From: Ashinkailepas kermadecensis
Taxonomy: Eukaryota > Arthropoda > Thecostraca > Neolepadidae
NCBI GenBank assembly: GCA_034440615.1
Contig: JAOTOM010004741.1
Location: forward strand, 154,501-218,500
Length of the DNA stretch: 64,000 nucleotides
Reading direction: 5' to 3'
Shown: one piece after another, positions 34,991 to 46,405 of the stretch
Layout: the number at the start of each line of letters is the position of its first letter
Position numbering within the stretch: the stretch's first letter is position 1
The notes under the pieces: model-generated
What the model saw: only the letters and a program-made list of their open reading frames with translations
Database searches by the model: none
What the model was told of the DNA's origin: nothing
Program-made: the position numbers and the translations under genes

Positions 34991-35869
34991 TGGATAGCGT
35001 AATAAGTGCATTCCTTCTGTAATACTCGATATAACTTTGTCGAGTCATTTCCCCAGGTGCTTCACTTGTTCAGACCGAGAAAATACCTGCCAAATTTAGC
35101 ATGTACGAAACAAGCAATTATTTCGAATTGTGGCTCTAACATATGAGCCTAAGCCATACTAGTAGAGTAAAAATAATACATGTTAATAATTACTTGAGAG
35201 AAGAAAGGGCAGATTAATGAAATTTAATACAGCGGGGCATTCACTTGGTAGGCCAGATACCATTTCCTGGGTGGGGCACCAATTAGGAAAATAAATGGAG
35301 TAAACTCAAACCCCACCAAGAGACTTTCACCGGGAAGAGGATGGGGACACCATATATCCAAAGCGAAGAGTTTGCTCGGGATTTGCATATTTACCCATAT
35401 AATTATTACATTTGTAGACCATTGGTGAACTTTCCGCCACATTCAACATGCCACAACAGGATTCGCTGGATCGCACACTGGGGTCAAGTGGCCCGGGTGC
35501 AGAGGTCGGAGGTCGCATAGCTTCAGCTTCAAATGTCGCAAGCAAGATCACGCTTATGGACTTTCTAGCAGTGTTGCCGAACAAATCGTGCTGTGTACCA
35601 CTACAATAATCTTCCTTGAATCATTAGGATATACTGAAGAAATGACCAGTCAAATTATAAACGTATCTTCTAACCGTACCCACCTACATAATCCGACTGT
35701 TGGGACGCAGCGCTTAGCTTTGAACATCTGTCCTTTTAAGAAGCATGGCATCTAGGTAGAGTAAGCAGTCTCGGTGAGCTCACCAGGGGGCGCTGCGCTC
35801 CACAAGTTTCACTGCCCCTGACATTGCCGCATGGTGTGGAAGCTAGTGCAGTTCGATGTGAATCCTCAA
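34991..35869. other. Intergenic, no gene seen
   Basis: No supported gene. The 5' portion of the LINE relic that follows may begin in the last 100-200 bases, but I cannot read its motifs there. Confidence 0.35.
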
Positions 35870-36690
35870 CCGCGTAGATTTGGCTGGAAACGCAGCTGCT
35901 GACGTTGCTGCGAGGCAGGCTGCAGACGGTGGACATCTGATCTTACCGATCCTTCCCCCGGGAAATGTCAGCCCATCAATCCGGTCGGCCGTGCGTAAGA
36001 AGTGGCAGCAAACCTGGAACTTGAAGCCACGCCAGTTGAAGCTCGTGAACACTCGAGTTGTGACAGTGTTCCTTCCGTACGCGACGACCGGAGGGGCTAC
36101 GCTGTGTAGTCTAATGATTGGTCTTATGATTGGTCATGCACTGGCGACACATATGTGACGCACCTTTTGACAGGACGCGATTGTCTTTCTTGCGCATATT
36201 GCTCCACCCTACTCACAGTGTGCCATGTTCTCCACCCCCACTTACAGTGTGCTATGTTCTCCACCCCCACTCACAGTGTGCTATGTTCTCCACCCCCACT
36301 CACAGTGTGCCATGTTCTCCCCCCCACCCCCTCACTCACAATGTGCCATGTTCTCGACCCCCCCCCACTGTCACAGTGTGTCTCCACCCCACTCACAGTG
36401 TGCCATGTTCTCCCCCCCCACCCCCCACTCACAAGGTGCCATGTTCTCCCCCCCCTCACTCACAATGTGCCATGTTCTCGACCCTCCCCCCACTCACAGT
36501 GTGCTCTCCACCCCACTCTCAGTGTGCCATGTTCTCCCCCCCCACACACACACACTCACAGGGTGCCATGTTCCCGTTGGCTGCCCCGTACCGAAACCTT
36601 TACGCCGCAGACATATTGACTCTCGCATTGTGGACATGTCGTTCTACCGAATGCTGACGGATGGCTCCGAGGTCATTGCATCTTGAGACA
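35870..36690 (+). pseudogene. LINE 3' end: RNase H tail plus Cys-rich knuckle, interrupted
   Basis: The plus strand reads VDLAGNAAADVAARQAA, the conserved end of the RNase H domain in Jockey/I-type LINE polyproteins (GN-AAD-AA pattern). It continues through a Trp-containing region (KKWQQTWNLK) to IGHALATHM. After a one-step frame change it reads THLLTGRDCLSCAYC and LTVCHVL, which is the C-terminal THxxLL...CxxC...H knuckle of this class. A 370-bp minisatellite then interrupts it, and the protein resumes with PLRRRHIDSRIVDMSFYRML to a stop at 36686. It is inactive: frame changes plus the inserted array. Confidence 0.75.
36206..36575. repeat. About 30-bp minisatellite inside the LINE
   Basis: Around twelve uneven copies of CTCACAGTGTGCCATGTTCT followed by CC-rich linker of variable length. 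The core codes LTVCHVL, the LINE knuckle segment. Confidence 0.92.
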
Positions 36691-37597
36691 TCATGATATT
36701 CCCTGAACAATCACCTCTTAATATCGTCTGCCGTCGCTCATAAGCACGACATGAGATAAGCATTGGTATTTCAGCTATGCGATTGCGACAGTTTGTATCA
36801 CGGGAACAAAATGATACGGTATTCGGCGCCCTGAGCCACCAACCCATCACTGCATGGCAGGACACGAATGGTTCAAGTCAGCTACAGCTACAGCAGACCC
36901 GCTGTGGACCGAGACAGCTACAGCTACAGCAGACCCGCTGTAAGATCGAGCCCGCGCTGCACAGCATTGCAGATTCATCACAAAGGTTTAGTGGTTAATT
37001 AAATTATATTTAATGATCTAATAGTTCAAATTAGTGGTTTAGTGCATACACTATGGACTAATGAACTTATCAGCATTAGGGTGGCCGCCTGCCGAACGAA
37101 TTTTGCTCCAAGTAGCGAAATGTCTGATTTGGAACTGCTTGGCAGAATTTGTGTCTTGGTGCCACGAATAAAGCTTTAAAAAAGCTCAGTTTTACACAGC
37201 AGTATGACAAGGGATACCTTCGTCGCGCCAGAGCCCGCTAGGTCACGTTACAAAACAAAATCTCTTCTGAAGCCCAATATCCCCAGCCTGCTCAGTTTCA
37301 TAAGCGAAATAGATGCAGCATAGATAAGCACATTATCCGGTTGATCTATGTGGCAAAAACGGAGTGTTGTGACGAATGGTCCACTTATCCACACAGATGA
37401 TTCCCACTTTGTCCCACTTCGCCTACCCGAGTCGACGTCACAGCTCTCCGACCCTACCCCGGAGTGGCTGGCATGTGTGCCGGCAATGCCGCACGCCCCA
37501 AGATATTGCGTGGCACACACCAGCGGCAGCTGGTGTGTACCACACAATATCGGCACGTAACCGGCGTGCCGAGTCTGACAGCTGCCGGCCGTTTCAG
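36691..37597. other. Intergenic, no gene seen
   Basis: Contains a 36-bp tandem duplication at about 36879-36950 (CAGCTACAGCTACAGCAGAC). Otherwise nothing recognised. Confidence 0.4.
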
Positions 37598-37757
37598 CAC
37601 GGCCTCCAACATCCGGCTGTGCACGATGACCACCCACCAGACGTGCATCGCGCGAGACCTGTGCGTGAAGACCAGCGGCGGCGACGCCGTCAGCCTGCAC
37701 CGCGAGACGGTGGTCAGCAGCAGGCTGGCCGCCGCCCAGCCCGCCACGCCCGTCTAG
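37598..37757 (+). CDS. Candidate 3'-terminal exon, unknown protein
   Basis: The plus-strand frame ending at the TAG 37755-37757 reads STASNIRLCTMTTHQTCIAR, DLCVKTSGGDAVSLHRETVV and a short Ala-rich end. Nearly every codon ends in G or C and the amino acid mix is balanced, as in the other believable exons, whereas the opposite strand is less regular. Acceptor-like sites end at 37581 (CTGACAG) and 37597 (CGTTTCAG); I use the second. No donor is needed if this is the last exon. I do not recognise the family. The overlapping 561-codon minus-strand frame is mostly repeat and is treated as a shadow. Confidence 0.4.
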
Positions 37758-37931
37758 GAGCGCGGCCGCCGCGCCACGCCCACACCTCGGCCGTCGGCGA
37801 GGCGGCGCGCGCCGATCGCCTCGCTGGGGCTGGCGACGGCTGCACTCGCTGCTCGCGGCGGGGACGCCGCACGGGCAGGCGCTGGCCGGCCGGCTGCCAG
37901 GAGCACTGGGCCCGTTCGTCTCGCGGACATG
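37758..37931. other. GC-rich segment between exon candidate and array
   Basis: Open in several frames. One plus-strand frame (LLAAGTPHGQALAGRLPGAL) has fairly high G/C third positions but runs straight into the 48-bp repeat. Coding status is undecided. Confidence 0.3.
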
Positions 37932-38559
37932 CAGACCGGGGTCGGGCGCCATACAGGAATGGTGTTCGGTTGTGTCATACAGACCGAGGCCGGGCGCCAC
38001 ACAGGAATGGTGTTCGGTTGTGCCATACAGACCGAGGTCGGGTGCCACACAGGAATGGTGTTCGGTTGTGCCACACAGACCGAGGTCGGGCGCCACACAG
38101 GAATGGTGTTCGGTTGTGCCATACAGACCGAGGTCGGGCGCCACACAGGAATGGTGTTCGGTTGTGCCATACAGACCGAGGTCGGGCGCCATACAGGAAT
38201 GGTGTTCGGTTGTGTCATACAGACCGAGGTCGGGCGCCACACAGGAATGGTGTTCGGTTGTGCCATACAGACCGAGGCCGGGCGCCACACAGGAATGGTG
38301 TTCGGTTGTGCCATACAGACCGAGGTCGGGCGCCACACAGGAATGGTGTTCGGTTGTGCCATACAGACCGAGGCCGGGCGCCATACAGGAATGGTGTTCG
38401 GTTGTGCCATACAGACCGAGGTCGGGCGCCACACAGGAATGGTGTTCGGTTGTGCCATACAGACCGAGGTCGGGCGCCACACAGGAATGGTGTTCGGTTG
38501 TACCATACAGACCGAGGCCGGGCGCCACACAGGAATGGTGTTCGGTTGTGCCATACAGA
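37932..38559. repeat. 48-bp tandem repeat, 13 copies
   Basis: The unit holds GTCGGGCGCCACACAGGAAT, GGTGTTCGGTTGTGCCATAC and AGACCGAG. Copies differ at only a few sites (GTC/GCC, CACAC/CATAC, GTGCC/GTGTC). As 48 is a multiple of three, several frames on both strands stay open throughout; I see no reason to call them genes. Confidence 0.96.
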
Positions 38560-38827
38560 TATGGCAGCACTGGTGTCGGCGTCACCAGCGAATGACAATC
38601 TGCCATGGATTGGTTTGGCAGCGCGCGTCTGTCTGCGCGGGTGCCACTGAGGGCCAACCCTTCAGTGTTGACCTTCAGTTGGCTGGAGTTGTCGTCAAAG
38701 GTTGGAGTTGTCTGAATGTTAGTGACGAGTTGTTGGTATGTGTGACGTTGGTAATACTCGGACCACCGTCTCGCCAGGTGTGCTGGCCGCAGCTGAAAGC
38801 TCCGACCGGCTACTCCTGCGGTCGTCG
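38560..38827. other. Unique sequence, no gene seen
   Basis: Lies between the 48-bp array and the palindrome cluster. No recognised feature. Confidence 0.35.
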
Positions 38828-38900
38828 ACCGTGGGGATATCCCCACGGTGTTATCCGTGGGGATAAGATCCGGGGATATCCCCACGGTCTTATCCGTGGA
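38828..38900. repeat. Palindrome cluster
   Basis: A perfect 22-bp palindrome at 38828-38849 centred on GGGGATATCCCC is followed by a TTATCC-GTGG-GGATAA hairpin. A second, imperfect copy of the same palindrome and a further CTTATCCGTGG follow, so the block is duplicated in tandem with a spacing near 45 bp. Confidence 0.85.
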
Positions 38901-39029
38901 CTTATCCTTAAAACGGCGTTGATTGCTCAGCATTTCTGGTGAGCCGCAAATGCCTTTTGGTTAGAACATGACATGGATTTAAAATTTCTCAAATAGCCAA
39001 CCAAAGGATTGGGTATCTTCGATCCGTTC

Positions 39030-39260
39030 CAACCTTTATCCGTATGAGCCAAACCAATCCTTATCCCTAGTCGTACCAGGTAAAATTTCCGTTCGATTTA
39101 TAATCCGTTTAAAAACGTTATGTGGCTAAAATCGGATTTGTTACAGTAATAAATAGCGACTAGATCATCTAGCATCATATTTACAGAAACATGACATTTC
39201 CCCTCCGCCCACATGTGCAGCTTATACTAGTTAATTGGCAGTTAAAGTAGCAAACGCGAA
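39030..39260 (+). repeat. Dispersed repeat copy 1 (with 40890)
   Basis: Shares with 40890-41220, in the same order, GTATGAGCCA, CTAGATCATC, TATTTTACAGAA-like and CACATG(T/C)GCAG...TATACTAGTT-like blocks. An old, diverged copy pair of an unidentified element. Confidence 0.55.
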
Positions 39261-40527
39261 ACAAGCTTATTCGCAAACAATTGAATAAGACAAGTATTAT
39301 TATTGCTTAGCAACTGGATATGAAAACATCCATGCAGTTCAAATGCAAACAAATGTTCCTGATATTTAATAATATAGATCCCCACTTATAAGATAGGCTG
39401 GGTAGGTGTTTATCCATCCAGGCTGTAGGAACTAGAACATGTATATTATTTTGTCATGTCAGACATACAGCCACTTTCTTGAAAAGACCAGCACTGTGCA
39501 CCAAACTAAGATTAGCTTCTTGTTTTGGCACAGTATTACACAACCGCGTAGGTTATGCAAAAATAATCTAGACACCTCCAAAAATAATCCAGAGAGTAGG
39601 ACATCCCCTCATTTGAGAAAGCCTTAATCAAGATACCCAGATGAGTATGCAACCACCAACTAACGGTAATGGCTCCAAAGCAACACCTCCCTATGATTAT
39701 TATTATATACATTCCTTATGATGTTAATTACCCTCATCTTTTTGCTAATCAGTTTCCCCTTTATGTTCATCTAAAGAGTGCAAATACCTTGTAACAGCCC
39801 ATCTTTTCAGAAGAGCTTGGCTGGCATGCAACTTTTGATTTGTCCCCGTTTATTTCATTTTATCTGACTGCGTAGAATTTGTCCCCGACTGCGTGGAATT
39901 TGACTACAATGGGATTGGTAAGATGCGGGAGCACATTTATATTGCCGATTTTCTTTCGAGACCGAGAAACCAGTCAAAAGCACACTGACACCAGAATATA
40001 TTACATTTATATCGAAGAAATTGACATTCAAAATTGCAAAGGAACCAAACAAGATAGTAGCGTAGTTAAATGTTTGCTTTCAAGTCCATGCATATTAAGT
40101 AAAGATTGATATTATTTCTTACCGTTGATTGAACACATTTCTGCACTGAGTTTTGGGAGCAGTGTTGCTATGTTTACTTGCGGTGATCGCTAAATAGTTT
40201 GATGAATTATTATATTTCCTTCCAATGTGTAAAGCATATTATCGAGGGAATTCAACATATTTCCATTTGTGCTTAAAACTAAATTCATTATCTCGAGCGT
40301 ACACATACGAATATAACAATAGGCCCTGCAGGTTTGAGCTAATGCTCCAAGAAAACATCGCAATTTTCTGACCTGAATCTCCAAAAAAGAAAATATCGCG
40401 CTTACCCAGGTATTTCTTCTTTTTTTTTGTATCCAGCAGATCGTGTTCGGCCCTCGTTTTCGGTCCAGCTGGTTGGCGACTCGGACTTGTGACGTCCTGG
40501 GTGAAGGGCAGTGCTGGTGGTGTGACG
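39261..40527. other. AT-rich intergenic, no gene seen
   Basis: Only short frames without similarity. Confidence 0.4.
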
Positions 40528-40585
40528 TGATGTGACGTGGCGTGGCGTGGCGTGGCGTGGCGTGGCGTGGCGTGGTGGTGGTGGT
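40528..40585. repeat. (GGCGT)n pentanucleotide repeat
   Basis: About nine GTGGC units passing into GTG triplets. Confidence 0.9.
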
Positions 40586-40889
40586 GAGGGGAGTGTGGAT
40601 TTGCAGCACGCATAATGTTGGGTAGGTATGTGGAGATATCCGTGGCATGACGTCGCAATAGACTTATGTGTATTGTGTAACATGCAGGTGGTGGACTAGC
40701 CTTACCAACACCTGGTATTCTGGCACCAGTCCAACACCTGTACCACGCATATGCAGTAGTGAATCTCTGCTGTATTTGACGGGTAAAATCGACAAGTGTG
40801 TTAATAGTCACCCTTTGAACATTTTACGGACGTAAATTAAAACGTAGAGCATAACCCGAATTGAAGTTTAAAAATCAGCTCCAATCTGC

Positions 40890-41220
40890 TTCGGTATGAG
40901 CCAGTGCAACCCGTATACATATCCGGACCGGATAGAGATGTACGTTCGTATCCGTATTTGGACCGGATAATGATCTGCGTCCATTATCCAATCAGATAAA
41001 GATACTATATATCTGATACTATAGTAGATAGCAGCTAGATCATCATGAATGAGTAATATTTTGACTCACAAGGTAAAGTAATAAAATTGAATTGCATCTT
41101 GTGAAACTTGCGGATTAAAAGTTTCATTAACAGCACCATATTTTACAGAAGCATAAAGTCACTTCCGATCACATGCGCAGTCTAACCTATGCTAGTTTGT
41201 GGCATATGAACACGAACAAA
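40890..41220 (+). repeat. Dispersed repeat copy 2 (with 39030)
   Basis: Diverged partner of 39030-39260, about 60 bp longer because of internal insertions. It sits directly upstream of the second GGCCCC/AAAA satellite tract. Confidence 0.55.
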
Positions 41221-41309
41221 ACGTACAAGAAACAGAGCTACTACGAGGGAATGGAACAAAAAACCTAACAACATCAGATATAATAATATCATCTAAATAA
41301 ATACAACAA

Positions 41310-41980
41310 GGACCCGAAAACCTGCGCCGAGCCCACAAAATTCGCACCGGGCACTGGAGCCAGCACACAATGTCGCACTGGGGCCCACTAATTTCCCGTC
41401 GGAGCCAAAAAAAATTCGCGTGACGAGCAACAAAACTTCGCATCGGGGTCGAAAACAAACATAGCCCAAAGGCCTAAAAGCACACCGGCAGCCTGAAAAC
41501 GTATCGGGGCCCTTGGAAGCACACCGAGTCCCGCAACGAAGCGACAGGGCTTACAAATATGCGCCGGGCTGCTTAATAAGCACACCGGGAGCCCGAAGAA
41601 TACACCGGAGGCACCGAAAAAACATCAAGGCCTTAAATCGCATTGGGGCCACAAAATACCACGAGGGCATAAAAACAGGCCAAGGCCCGCAAGAGGCGAT
41701 GTGATCCCAGTGGTGTGCCGAAGGGGAGGGGAAGGTGGACATTTCCTCCTCTCCATGATAAATCGTAGGTCCAAAATGATTGCGTCGGGTCTCGGAAAAA
41801 TTGAACCGGGGCCCAGAAAAATCAGCTGGGGCCCCAAAAACGTCGCGCCAGAGGAAAAAACAATCTAGAGTGCCGATAAAAAAAAATCAGCAAGGGCATC
41901 GAAAAGTCAATCAAGGCCTGGAAAATCGCACTCGAGCTTCCCATAATTGCACCGAACTCAGATTGACCTTTCGGTGAACC
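41310..41980. repeat. Second GGCCCC/AAAA 20-21-bp satellite tract
   Basis: Same loose unit as 17.9-18.8 kb (for example GCCCACAAAATTCGCACCGG), but more diverged. It contains CAGTGGTGTGCCGAAGGGGA near 41709, a hAT-like terminus of the kind that also borders the first tract. Confidence 0.75.
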
Positions 41981-42546
41981 TGCTTAATTTCAGTGTCTCT
42001 GCCAGAAAAAAAACATGGATACCAGACAAAATCTTTCAGCAGACGGAGGGAGATGAAGACTGGTGACTTCAAGTACATGGTGGTAGATTGATCCCTCCAC
42101 GGGAAAAATAAGTTGTCAATAATTATTGCAATAAGAATAAAAATGGACCCCTTTGAGAAAAAGAAACAGTGTTTGATATCCGGTGACGTTAAAACTAGGG
42201 GTAGGTGGCTGCATCAAAGTCCGTTTGTCTTTCTTCCCCGTACGTAAGTCCGTCGGTACTCTGCTGTGAGTCCGTCGGTATGCTACGGACTGTGGGTGGC
42301 ATGAGCATGACAATGGATTTATCCATTAGTGGTTTTACAATTTTTTTTCGGGCGATTTTGTATCAAAACTAGCAGCATCAGCTGATACTAACGTTCCATT
42401 ACGTAAAGTTTCGGTTTGAAACAGGACGCAATGTCGTTATTTTGCCAACCGTCGATTTACACGGCAAAAGTTCAAGAGTCTATCCATTCTCCCATTTGTA
42501 TCAATTTATGTTTCTGATTTATGTTCACCAAGCTCTATCCGATCAG
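41981..42546. other. Intergenic, no gene seen
   Basis: A GTCCGTCGGTA motif occurs twice near 42250-42280. Nothing else recognised. Confidence 0.4.
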
Positions 42547-42648
42547 CTCCGTTATCGATACCAAACGGACATCCGTGCGAACAATCAATCCAATCCGCTC
42601 CGTTATCGATACCAAATGGACATCCGTGCGAATATCCAATCGTGTTAT
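42547..42648. repeat. 51-bp tandem duplication
   Basis: Two copies of CTCCGTTATCGATACCAAAC (AAT in the second), then GGACATCCGTGCGAA, at 42547-42597 and 42598-42648. Confidence 0.92.
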
Positions 42649-43454
42649 GCTCCCATGAAAATGGAAGGAATTTTACGTGAAGGCAAGCGTCCGATGACGT
42701 TCCTGCCAAGCAAAACGATTATATTTCTCTAACTGACGAGATGCGAGGTGGTGCAAAGGTACAGAACAAAAGAATCCGGCATGAGTTAACTTCAAAGCAA
42801 AATACTAACTATACTCTCTGAACAAACAAAAAAAACATTATACAGCACGCCGGGAATCGATTTCAATCTTTTCGTTGTGAAACGGCCACCTCGGTTTAAA
42901 TAAAGGAAAATCCCTCGGGTTAAAATTCACTAATCGTACTTCCTATTGCATGGGGCTTAAATATATGGGGGAAAGTGAACCCTAAGGGTGTGTCTCACAT
43001 GAATGCAAGCAGCAAGCTCATTTCAAGCACATGCATGATCATATACTGACCTTAGCTGTTCTAGAGCAGATCAGGAATGCCGTTGTGTACTAAAATACAA
43101 CTCAATGTTTGCAGTAAGGTCAAATCCTTTTAAGGATTGAGACATTCCTCTTATTATAGGTTCTGCTTGGGTTTCCTTTCAGTGGCAGTGGACTCGTGCT
43201 CCGACTGTTTTTTAACGTGGCTCAACCGCAGTGTCCGTAATGCAATGGTTTGCAAAATAATTTGCATTGCAATGTCATATAATTCATTGTAATCTATCTT
43301 TGGCAATGTCACGTATATCTGTAATGGGACTTACTCAGGAGCTCCCATATAGCCGTACACACTGATTCCATACTGTACGTTGTTCCTGCTCTGCTATCCT
43401 GTACATATGCGTATGTGTTGATTATGTACATCATGAAAGGTTTGCTTCTACAAA
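42649..43454. other. AT-rich intergenic, no gene seen
   Basis: No supported feature. Confidence 0.4.
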
Positions 43455-43768
<314 letters not shown>

Positions 43769-44010
43769 AAATTGTGGAGCCATGCTCTTCGATATTCCTC
43801 TGCATCTGATCGCTGGTAAACTGCCAACATTACTTGTTGTGCACGTTGCAGTATCAGAATACTAATCCTTAAAAACACATACATCCAGTTCCTGTACATT
43901 CCCTTGGAGTGCTTACCGGAAGTCTGCCCTTGGACGCCAATAGTCGAGTACACTCGTGACATAATGCAGCCAGGCTTCACTTTACGTCCCGCCGAGTATC
44001 CTCTAGGAGG

Positions 44011-44250
44011 ACATGTGTGACATGACATGGCATGCCATGGCATGGCATGTGTGACATGATATGACATGACATGACATGTGTGACATGACATGACATGTGT
44101 GACATGGCATGGCATATGTGACGTGACCTGTGACAGGTGTGACATGTGGCGTATGGCATGTGACGTGTGTGATACGCAACATGTGCGACATGTAACATGC
44201 GTGACATGTGACATGCTTGACATGTAACATGTGTGACGTGTGTGATATCA
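44011..44250. repeat. CATGTGTGACATG-type short repeat
   Basis: Irregular concatenation of 5- and 10-bp units (GACAT, GGCAT, GTGTGACATG). Many CATG palindromes. Confidence 0.88.
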
Positions 44251-44643
44251 CATTGCTTTATCCGAATGATCTAACCTGGAAGCGTTGGAAGCGACAGTGA
44301 AGGGAATGCAGACCAAGCAACACACTGATTGTCGGTGACGTCACATGCTGACATCACATGCATATGGATGATTCATTGTTCCGTGTTTTAAATAATAATA
44401 CAATTGGTACGTACGTTGTCTACATGTGCGAGTGGTCTCCTGCAATCATACAAGGTCACGTAAGACCAGAAGAAGAATTCTGTTGCGACGAAAAATCTGT
44501 TCGCAACATGGCTTCAGTGGTTAAAATTGTCATGATTTGGGGAAAATGTGCATCCATAAGTCAACAGCGGCCAATGCATCCCCTTGCGCACTTCAGCGAC
44601 AGCACTCATCTTTTCGATATCATGCTACCGAACTGAACCGCCA
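44251..44643. other. Intergenic, no gene seen
   Basis: Only short frames. Confidence 0.4.
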
Positions 44644-45445
44644 GTATCGCCCCGCGGGGCGGCGGTATCACACGGTGGGGCGGCGGTATCACACGGTGTG
44701 GCGGCGGTATCACATGGTGTGGCGGCGATATCACATGGTGCTGCGGCGGTATCACATGGTGTGGCGGCGGTATCACCCGGTGTGGCGGCGGTATCACCTG
44801 ATGTGGCGGCGGTATCACACGGTGGGGCGGCAGTATCATATGGTGTGGCGGCGGTATCACACGGTGGGGCGGCAATATCACATGGTGTGGCGGCGGTATC
44901 ACACGGTGTTGCGGCGGTATCACCTGATGTAGCGGCGGTATCACCCGGTGTGGCGGCGATATCACCTGGTGTGGCGGCGGTATCAACCGGTGTGGCGGCG
45001 GTATCACCTGGTGTAGCGGCGGTATCGCCCGGCGGGGGGGGGTGCAGCATCGTTCCGGACGGCGGCAGTATCACACGGTGTGGCGGCGGTATCACCTGGT
45101 GTGGCGGCGGTATCACACGGTGGGGCGGCGGTATCACACGGTGTGGCGGCAGTATCACACGGTGTGGCGGCGGTATCACCCGGTGCTGCGGCGGTATCAC
45201 ATGATGTGGCGGCGGTATCACATGGTGTGGCGGCGGTATCACCTGGTGTGGCGGCGGTATCACCTGGTGTGGCGGCGGTATCACACGGTGGGGCGGCAGT
45301 ATCACATGGTGTGGCGGCGGTATCACACGGTGTGGCGGCGGTATCACCCGGCGGGGGGGGCAGCATCGTTCCGGACGGCGGCAGTATCACCAAGTGCGGC
45401 GACAGTATCGTCCCAGCCTGGCGGCAGTATCGCCCGGCACGGCAA
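44644..45445. repeat. 21-bp tandem repeat, about 38 copies
   Basis: Unit GGTATCACACGGTGTGGCGG plus C. Two divergent interruptions with GGCGGGGGGG, CAGCATCGTTCCGGACGGCG lie exactly 315 bp (15 units) apart at about 45031-45066 and 45348-45381. The 7-residue periodic frames on both strands are by-products of the 21-bp period. Confidence 0.96.
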
Positions 45446-45782
45446 TAGAATCACCTCTGCTCAGCAACGTCGTGAAATAGCAACCCGTGTGCTGGTGTGA
45501 AATTGTATGCTAACATTGAGCACAGCACCCCCCCCCCACTCCAGTAGCCGCCCTACCGGCGATGAACTGACGGTCGTGCAACATAGTCATCATGCACATT
45601 GTCGCTCGGTCTCGTTGAGATGTTCCACCCTACCCTAAGCATGGGTGGCTCACTAGGAACGTAGGCTGTGACCCTGCACACCAAAAATTACTGGTAGGCT
45701 GCGCCGTTTCACAGTTATGCGTTGCGTGACAGTCTGCCAGCTTCGCCACCGGCCAGCGTCCGAGCCATAGGAATTCGCGTTT

Positions 45783-46130
45783 GTGGTCGTCACGCGACCA
45801 TTTGCCCTGCAGCCATGCAATGGTAAACACGGGTCTTCCCTGTTGCCGCCTTGCATTCCTCTGTCGGTGAAACAACATTGGCAGTTAAACGAGCAGGTTA
45901 CTGGACTTCCTGTCGATAAGCAACAATTGATAGCTGCGGATTTGTTTACTCCAGCAACACAGAATGAGCAGGAAAGGTTGGAAAAAGCTCAGTTGCAAAG
46001 ATGTAGCGAAAGGAGATGGGAGGTTTATGATGTCAATGAAGTATTCTCTGGCCCCAAAATAATAATAGAATGTCCAACATTTATACGTTTTAGAAATGTA
46101 GTTCGAACTCTTGCTGGGGTGGCGTTATGA
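45783..46130 (+). pseudogene. Frame conserved between the two arms
   Basis: A 115-codon frame whose C-terminal half (CSERRWEVYDVNEVFSGP to TLAGVAL, then stop) is matched by the minus-strand frame 47438-47719 (CSERRAEFYDVNGGFSYP to ILAGVAL, then stop). The shared frame suggests that the element once coded for a protein, but no family is recognised and the first residues depend on a non-ATG start. Confidence 0.4.
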
Positions 46131-46279
46131 ACCAGGATCCAATTGCTAAGAAGAGCTGGTTTCGTGAACCCTGGCCATGATTCCATGACTTACAGTTTTA
46201 CAGTCTAAATTTGGCAAAGCGCTTCACGTGCCGTCAGTACACCGACACGGCGACCGCGGCAGCTCGCTCTCGGCCTCAT

Positions 46280-46405
46280 CGTGCCAATTGCCAACTGACC
46301 CTCCCAGCCGGGGACTAAAAGTGAGCACGCGAAGCGACTCGAACCCAGCATTGCCAGGACAGCGGAGACGGGTGCACGACAGCGCTCTAGCCAACCAAGC
46401 TACCG
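46280..46405 (-). repeat. tRNA-derived SINE-like head, left arm
   Basis: On the minus strand, an A-box-like TAGCTTGGTTGG (46402-46391) is followed 45 bases later by a B box GGGTTCGAGTC (46346-46336). The intervening sequence does not fold as a clean tRNA by eye. This is the internal RNA polymerase III promoter layout of tRNA-derived SINEs. Confidence 0.7.

Noticed and set aside
37248..38933. A 561-codon minus-strand frame
   Set aside because: Most of it is the 48-bp repeat read in frame. The non-repeat ends have no domain, and the opposite strand at 37.6-37.75 kb looks more coding-like.
44584..45347. VSHGVAA / TAATPGD repeat proteins in the 21-bp array
   Set aside because: Open on both strands and several frames because 21 is a multiple of three; no start context or unique flanks.
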